Part shown: positions 60,828-64,000 of the stretch, piece after piece
Numbering within the stretch: the first letter of the stretch is position 1
How the letters are laid out: every line of letters begins with the position of its first letter
Origin: an uncultured Pelagibacteraceae bacterium
GTDB taxonomy: Bacteria > Pseudomonadota > Alphaproteobacteria > Pelagibacterales > Pelagibacteraceae
Length of the DNA stretch: 64,000 nt
Direction of reading: 5' to 3'
Assembly: GCA_902599625.1 (NCBI GenBank)
Contig: CACKGF010000001.1
Coordinates: 1 to 64,000 of the forward strand
Translations under genes and position numbers: made by a program
Notes under the pieces: model-generated
The model's database searches: none
The model's input: the letters and a program-made list of their open reading frames with translations, nothing else
What the model was told of the DNA's origin: nothing

Positions 60828-61625
60828 TTATCCCTTTAATACTGAAAAAATAGAATTATTGTCCAAATCTTTTAATAGTGATTCACCAATAAGAAAAGTT
60901 TTGATAGAGGTTTTGTTTGAGATTTCTAATAGTTCGTCTTTTGTTTTTATTCCACTTTCAGAAATTAAAGGCCCGGGATGAGCAACCAAAACGTCATGAA
61001 TATCGTAAGTTGTATTTATTTCAGTTTTGAGAGTTTTAAGATTTCTATTGTTTATTCCAATCAAACAATCTTTAAATTTTAATGCACGTCTGGCTTCTTC
61101 AACAGTATGAACTTCAACAATAATTGACATGTTTAATCTCAGCGCCTCTTCATACAATTCATTTGCTACTCTATCAGAAACCCCAGCTAATATAATTAAT
61201 ATTGCGTCTGCACCATAACTTTTGGCTAAAGATACCTGAAATTTATCGATAAAAAAATCTTTACAAAGAATTGGTAATTTTATTTTCTGCTTGATTTTGC
61301 TTATGTGAACTAAATTTCCATAAAAAAAATCTTCTTCAGTTAAAACTGATAAGCATGTTGCTTTATTTTTATTGTATGTAGATGCTATTTCCACAGGGTC
61401 ATAGTTTTTGATTATTATACCTGCTGACGGACTAGCCTTTTTGATTTCAGCTATAATAGAAAATTTATTATTTTTGATATTTTCTTCAATTTTTTCTTTA
61501 AAATCTACAAAAGTGTTATTTGCTTTGATTAAATCATTTAAGGATTCTGATGAAATAGTTTTTTTGATTTTTTCTATTTTTTCAGTTTTTTTTGTAATTA
61601 TTTTTTTGAGAGTGTTACTGGACAT
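60828..61625 (-). CDS. trpC: Indole-3-glycerol phosphate synthase
   Basis: IIAEIKKASPSAGII, PILCKDFFID, IGINNRNLKTL, ISESGI. Confidence 0.96.
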   Translation of the reverse strand: MSSNTLKKIITKKTEKIEKIKKTISSESLNDLIKANNTFVDFKEKIEENIKNNKFSIIAEIKKASPSAGIIIKNYDPVEIASTYNKNKATCLSVLTEEDFFYGNLVHISKIKQKIKLPILCKDFFIDKFQVSLAKSYGADAILIILAGVSDRVANELYEEALRLNMSIIVEVHTVEEARRALKFKDCLIGINNRNLKTLKTEINTTYDIHDVLVAHPGPLISESGIKTKDELLEISNKTSIKTFLIGESLLKDLDNNSIFSVLKG

Positions 61626-62610
61626 TTTGTATTTTTAGTAGGTGTTTATAAGGAGCTCCAGTTTTAATGAAATCCCTTGCGTAATTATAAGCTAACTCAA
61701 AATTTTCATATTTTTCAGATACAACTAATCCTGCGGCAGCATTCAAGCATACTGCCTTCGAAAAATCATTATCTTCTCCCTTAAAGATATTCAACATTTT
61801 TTCAGCATTAAATTTTGCATCTTGACCTACAAGATTATCAAATTTATCTGCATTTACTTTTAATTTTTTTGGATCAATTATAATTTCTGTAATCTCATTA
61901 TTTTTCAATTGCATAACCTTAGTCTTTGCATATGGTGATATTTCATCTAATCCGTCATCACTATTTACGATCCAGGCAAACTTGATATTTAAACTTTTTA
62001 AAGCATTTGCGAATATTTTTAAAAGTTTTTTGTCAAATACACCAATAACTTGTTTTTTAACTAATGCAGGGCTACTTAAAGGTCCAATCATATTGAAAAT
62101 TGTTCTTTTTCCAATTTTTTTTCTAGTTGGTCCAACAAATTTCATTGCACTATGGTAATTAGGCGCAAACATGAAACCAAAATTATTTTTATAAATTTGT
62201 TGTTCAATTTCATTTGGCTCTAAATTAATATTTATATTTAGAGCTTCCAAAACATCCCCAGATCCACATTTTGATGAAACAGCTTTGTTACCGTGTTTCG
62301 CTACTTTAATATCCATACTAGCTAATAATAAAGCTGATGCGGTAGAAATGTTTAAAGTGTTCATACCGTCTCCACCTGTACCACATGTATCGATACAATT
62401 ATCTACATTTACCCGTTTGGATTTCTCTCTCAAAATATAAACACCTCCAGCTATTTCATCTGAGGACTCGCCCTTTTCTGATAATAGAGTTAAAAAGTCA
62501 AATATCTCTTGATCATTAGCTTTTCCTTCCATCAATTTTTTAAACGCCTCTTTACTTTCTAAGAAAGTTAAATCTTGTTTTGCTCCAATTTTATCTATGA
62601 ATTGTTTCAT
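61615..62610 (-). CDS. trpD: Anthranilate phosphoribosyltransferase
   Basis: DTCGTGGDGMNTLNIST, KHGNKAVSSKCGSGDVLEAL. Confidence 0.96.
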   Translation of the reverse strand: MKQFIDKIGAKQDLTFLESKEAFKKLMEGKANDQEIFDFLTLLSEKGESSDEIAGGVYILREKSKRVNVDNCIDTCGTGGDGMNTLNISTASALLLASMDIKVAKHGNKAVSSKCGSGDVLEALNININLEPNEIEQQIYKNNFGFMFAPNYHSAMKFVGPTRKKIGKRTIFNMIGPLSSPALVKKQVIGVFDKKLLKIFANALKSLNIKFAWIVNSDDGLDEISPYAKTKVMQLKNNEITEIIIDPKKLKVNADKFDNLVGQDAKFNAEKMLNIFKGEDNDFSKAVCLNAAAGLVVSEKYENFELAYNYARDFIKTGAPYKHLLKIQNVQ

Positions 62611-63182
62611 TTATTTTTAAATCTGATAAAGTTTTTTAAAATTTTTATACCAAGTTTTGTTTTAATACTTTCAGGATGGAATTGTACTCCATGTACGTTA
62701 TATTTTTTATGCTTGATACCCATTATTAGGCCTTCTTTTGTTTCCGCAGTGATTTCGAGGTCTTTTGATAGTGTTTTTTTATCAATTATCAAACTATGAT
62801 ATCTAGTTGCCTCGAAATTTTTAGGTAAATTTTTCAAAATTCCAATCTTTTTAGATATTATTCTGCTAGTTTTTCCGTGCATCAATTTTTTGGCTTGAAT
62901 TATTTTAGATCCAAAAACTTGACCTATTATTTGATGTCCGAGGCAAACCCCAAGAATGGGTATTTTGTTATGAATTTCTCTTACAATTTTCAAACAATTT
63001 CCAGACTGATTTGGATTACCAGGTCCTGGCGAAATAACAATTCTATCAAATCCCTTTTTAATAATATCCGGGGTATTAATTTTATCATTTCTATAAACTT
63101 GAACTTTAGTTTTTAGAGAAGACAAATAGTGAAATAAATTGTATGTAAAACTATCGTAGTTATCAATAAGAAGTATTTTCAT
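62607..63182 (-). CDS. trpG: Anthranilate synthase component II (glutamine amidotransferase)
   Basis: IDNYDSFTYNL, SPGPGNP, GVCLGHQIIGQVFG, VHGVQFHPESI. Confidence 0.96.
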   Translation of the reverse strand: MKILLIDNYDSFTYNLFHYLSSLKTKVQVYRNDKINTPDIIKKGFDRIVISPGPGNPNQSGNCLKIVREIHNKIPILGVCLGHQIIGQVFGSKIIQAKKLMHGKTSRIISKKIGILKNLPKNFEATRYHSLIIDKKTLSKDLEITAETKEGLIMGIKHKKYNVHGVQFHPESIKTKLGIKILKNFIRFKNK

Positions 63183-64000
63183 TTTTCTAGTGACTTTATC
63201 AAAGCTTTCGCTTTATTTATGGTTTCATTATATTCATTTATTGGTTTGCTATCAGCAACAATTCCAGCTCCTGCCTGAACATAAAATTTATTATTTTTTG
63301 TAACTGCTGTTCTAAGGGCTATACAGGTATCAAAATCTCCATTCGCAGAAAAGTATCCAATGCCACCTGCATAGATTTTTCTACTATTTTTTTCAAGTTC
63401 ATCAATTATTTCCATTGCTCTAATTTTAGGTGCTCCTGAGACTGTACCTGCTGGAAACCCAGCCATTAAGGCTTCAAATTTAGAGAATCTTTTATCGTAG
63501 ACACCTGTCACATTGGACACAATATGCATAACGTGTGAATACTTTTCGATTTTAAATCTTTCTGTAACTTTTACAGTATTAATCTTTGAAACTTTTCCGG
63601 CATCATTTCTGCCTAAGTCGAGAAGCATAAGATGTTCAGATAATTCTTTTTTATCATTAATCAAATCTTTTTTTAATAAGTTGTCTTCTTTATTGTTTCT
63701 ACCCCTAGGTCTTGTTCCAGCAATTGGTCTTACAGTTATTACATTGTTCCTTAATCTAACCAAGATTTCTGGACTTGCCCCAATAATTTGAAAATCATTA
63801 AAATTAAAAAAAAACATAAACGGTGAAGGATTAGTTACTCTTAATTTTTTGTAAATCTCAATTGGTTTTTTTGTAAGTTTTGTCTCAAATCTTTGGCTTA
63901 AGACAACCTGGAATATGTCACCTTTTTTAATATATTGTTTTGCTTTGTTTACAATTTGGAAAAATCTTTTTTTAGATATGTTCGATTTTACACTAAACTT
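63179..64000 (-). CDS. trpE: Anthranilate synthase component I, truncated by the window edge
   Basis: RPIAGTRPRGRN, LLDLGRNDAGKVSKI, FPAGTVSGAPKIRAMEII; frame stays open to 64000 (NPSPFMFFFNF upstream of the track start). Confidence 0.95.
   Translation of the reverse strand, partial: KFSVKSNISKKRFFQIVNKAKQYIKKGDIFQVVLSQRFETKLTKKPIEIYKKLRVTNPSPFMFFFNFNDFQIIGASPEILVRLRNNVITVRPIAGTRPRGRNNKEDNLLKKDLINDKKELSEHLMLLDLGRNDAGKVSKINTVKVTERFKIEKYSHVMHIVSNVTGVYDKRFSKFEALMAGFPAGTVSGAPKIRAMEIIDELEKNSRKIYAGGIGYFSANGDFDTCIALRTAVTKNNKFYVQAGAGIVADSKPINEYNETINKAKALIKSLEK

Noticed and set aside
60815-60835. Terminator hairpin at the trpC end (GGGGTTTTTATCCC)
   Set aside because: Only 3-4 bp of stem; too weak.
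1-64000. CRISPR arrays, IS elements, phage genes, rRNA, toxin-antitoxin or defence systems
   Set aside because: None seen: no spaced direct repeats, transposase or integrase motifs, or defence-type domains in the ORFs read.

Overview
AT-rich bacterial chromosome window, densely packed. Gene content, composition and synteny look like a streamlined marine alphaproteobacterium (SAR11/Pelagibacterales-like; inferred from protein content, no search run). From left to right: (1) a mixed accessory segment (SGNH hydrolase, small secreted proteins, ABM monooxygenase, a hydratase / M23 peptidase / SDR / TerC / GMC oxidoreductase operon on the minus strand, a TakP-like TRAP transporter, an NCS1 permease, an SDR, DUF3047, YbgC, UDG, a histidine phosphatase, DUF1289); (2) tRNA-Leu(UAG)-tig-clpP-clpX-lon, then a TPR/glycosyltransferase-like protein, tRNA-Val(UAC) and tRNA-Asp(GUC); (3) a tightly packed run nuoABCDEFGHIJKLMN-birA-coaX-rnj-DUF1467-proS-lolC-lolD-dnaE; (4) rpsB-tsf-frr-uppS-cdsA-dxr-bamA-skp-fabZ-lpxD-lpxA-lpxI-lpxB; (5) on the minus strand, trpE(partial)-trpG-trpD-trpC, lexA and gltX. 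I saw no mobile element, CRISPR array, rRNA or obvious novel defence system. The observations most worth a second look are regulatory or architectural: a perfect Fur-type 7-1-7 palindrome between tRNA-Asp and nuoA; a pseudoknot-capable rpsB leader; tRNA-Leu ending 7 nt before the tig start codon; an SOS box placed exactly in the lexA promoter spacer; a hairpin between dctP and dctQ; several small ORFs missing from the supplied track; and loss or rearrangement of genes usually present in this ancestral alphaproteobacterial block (pyrH, rseP, hupB and others).
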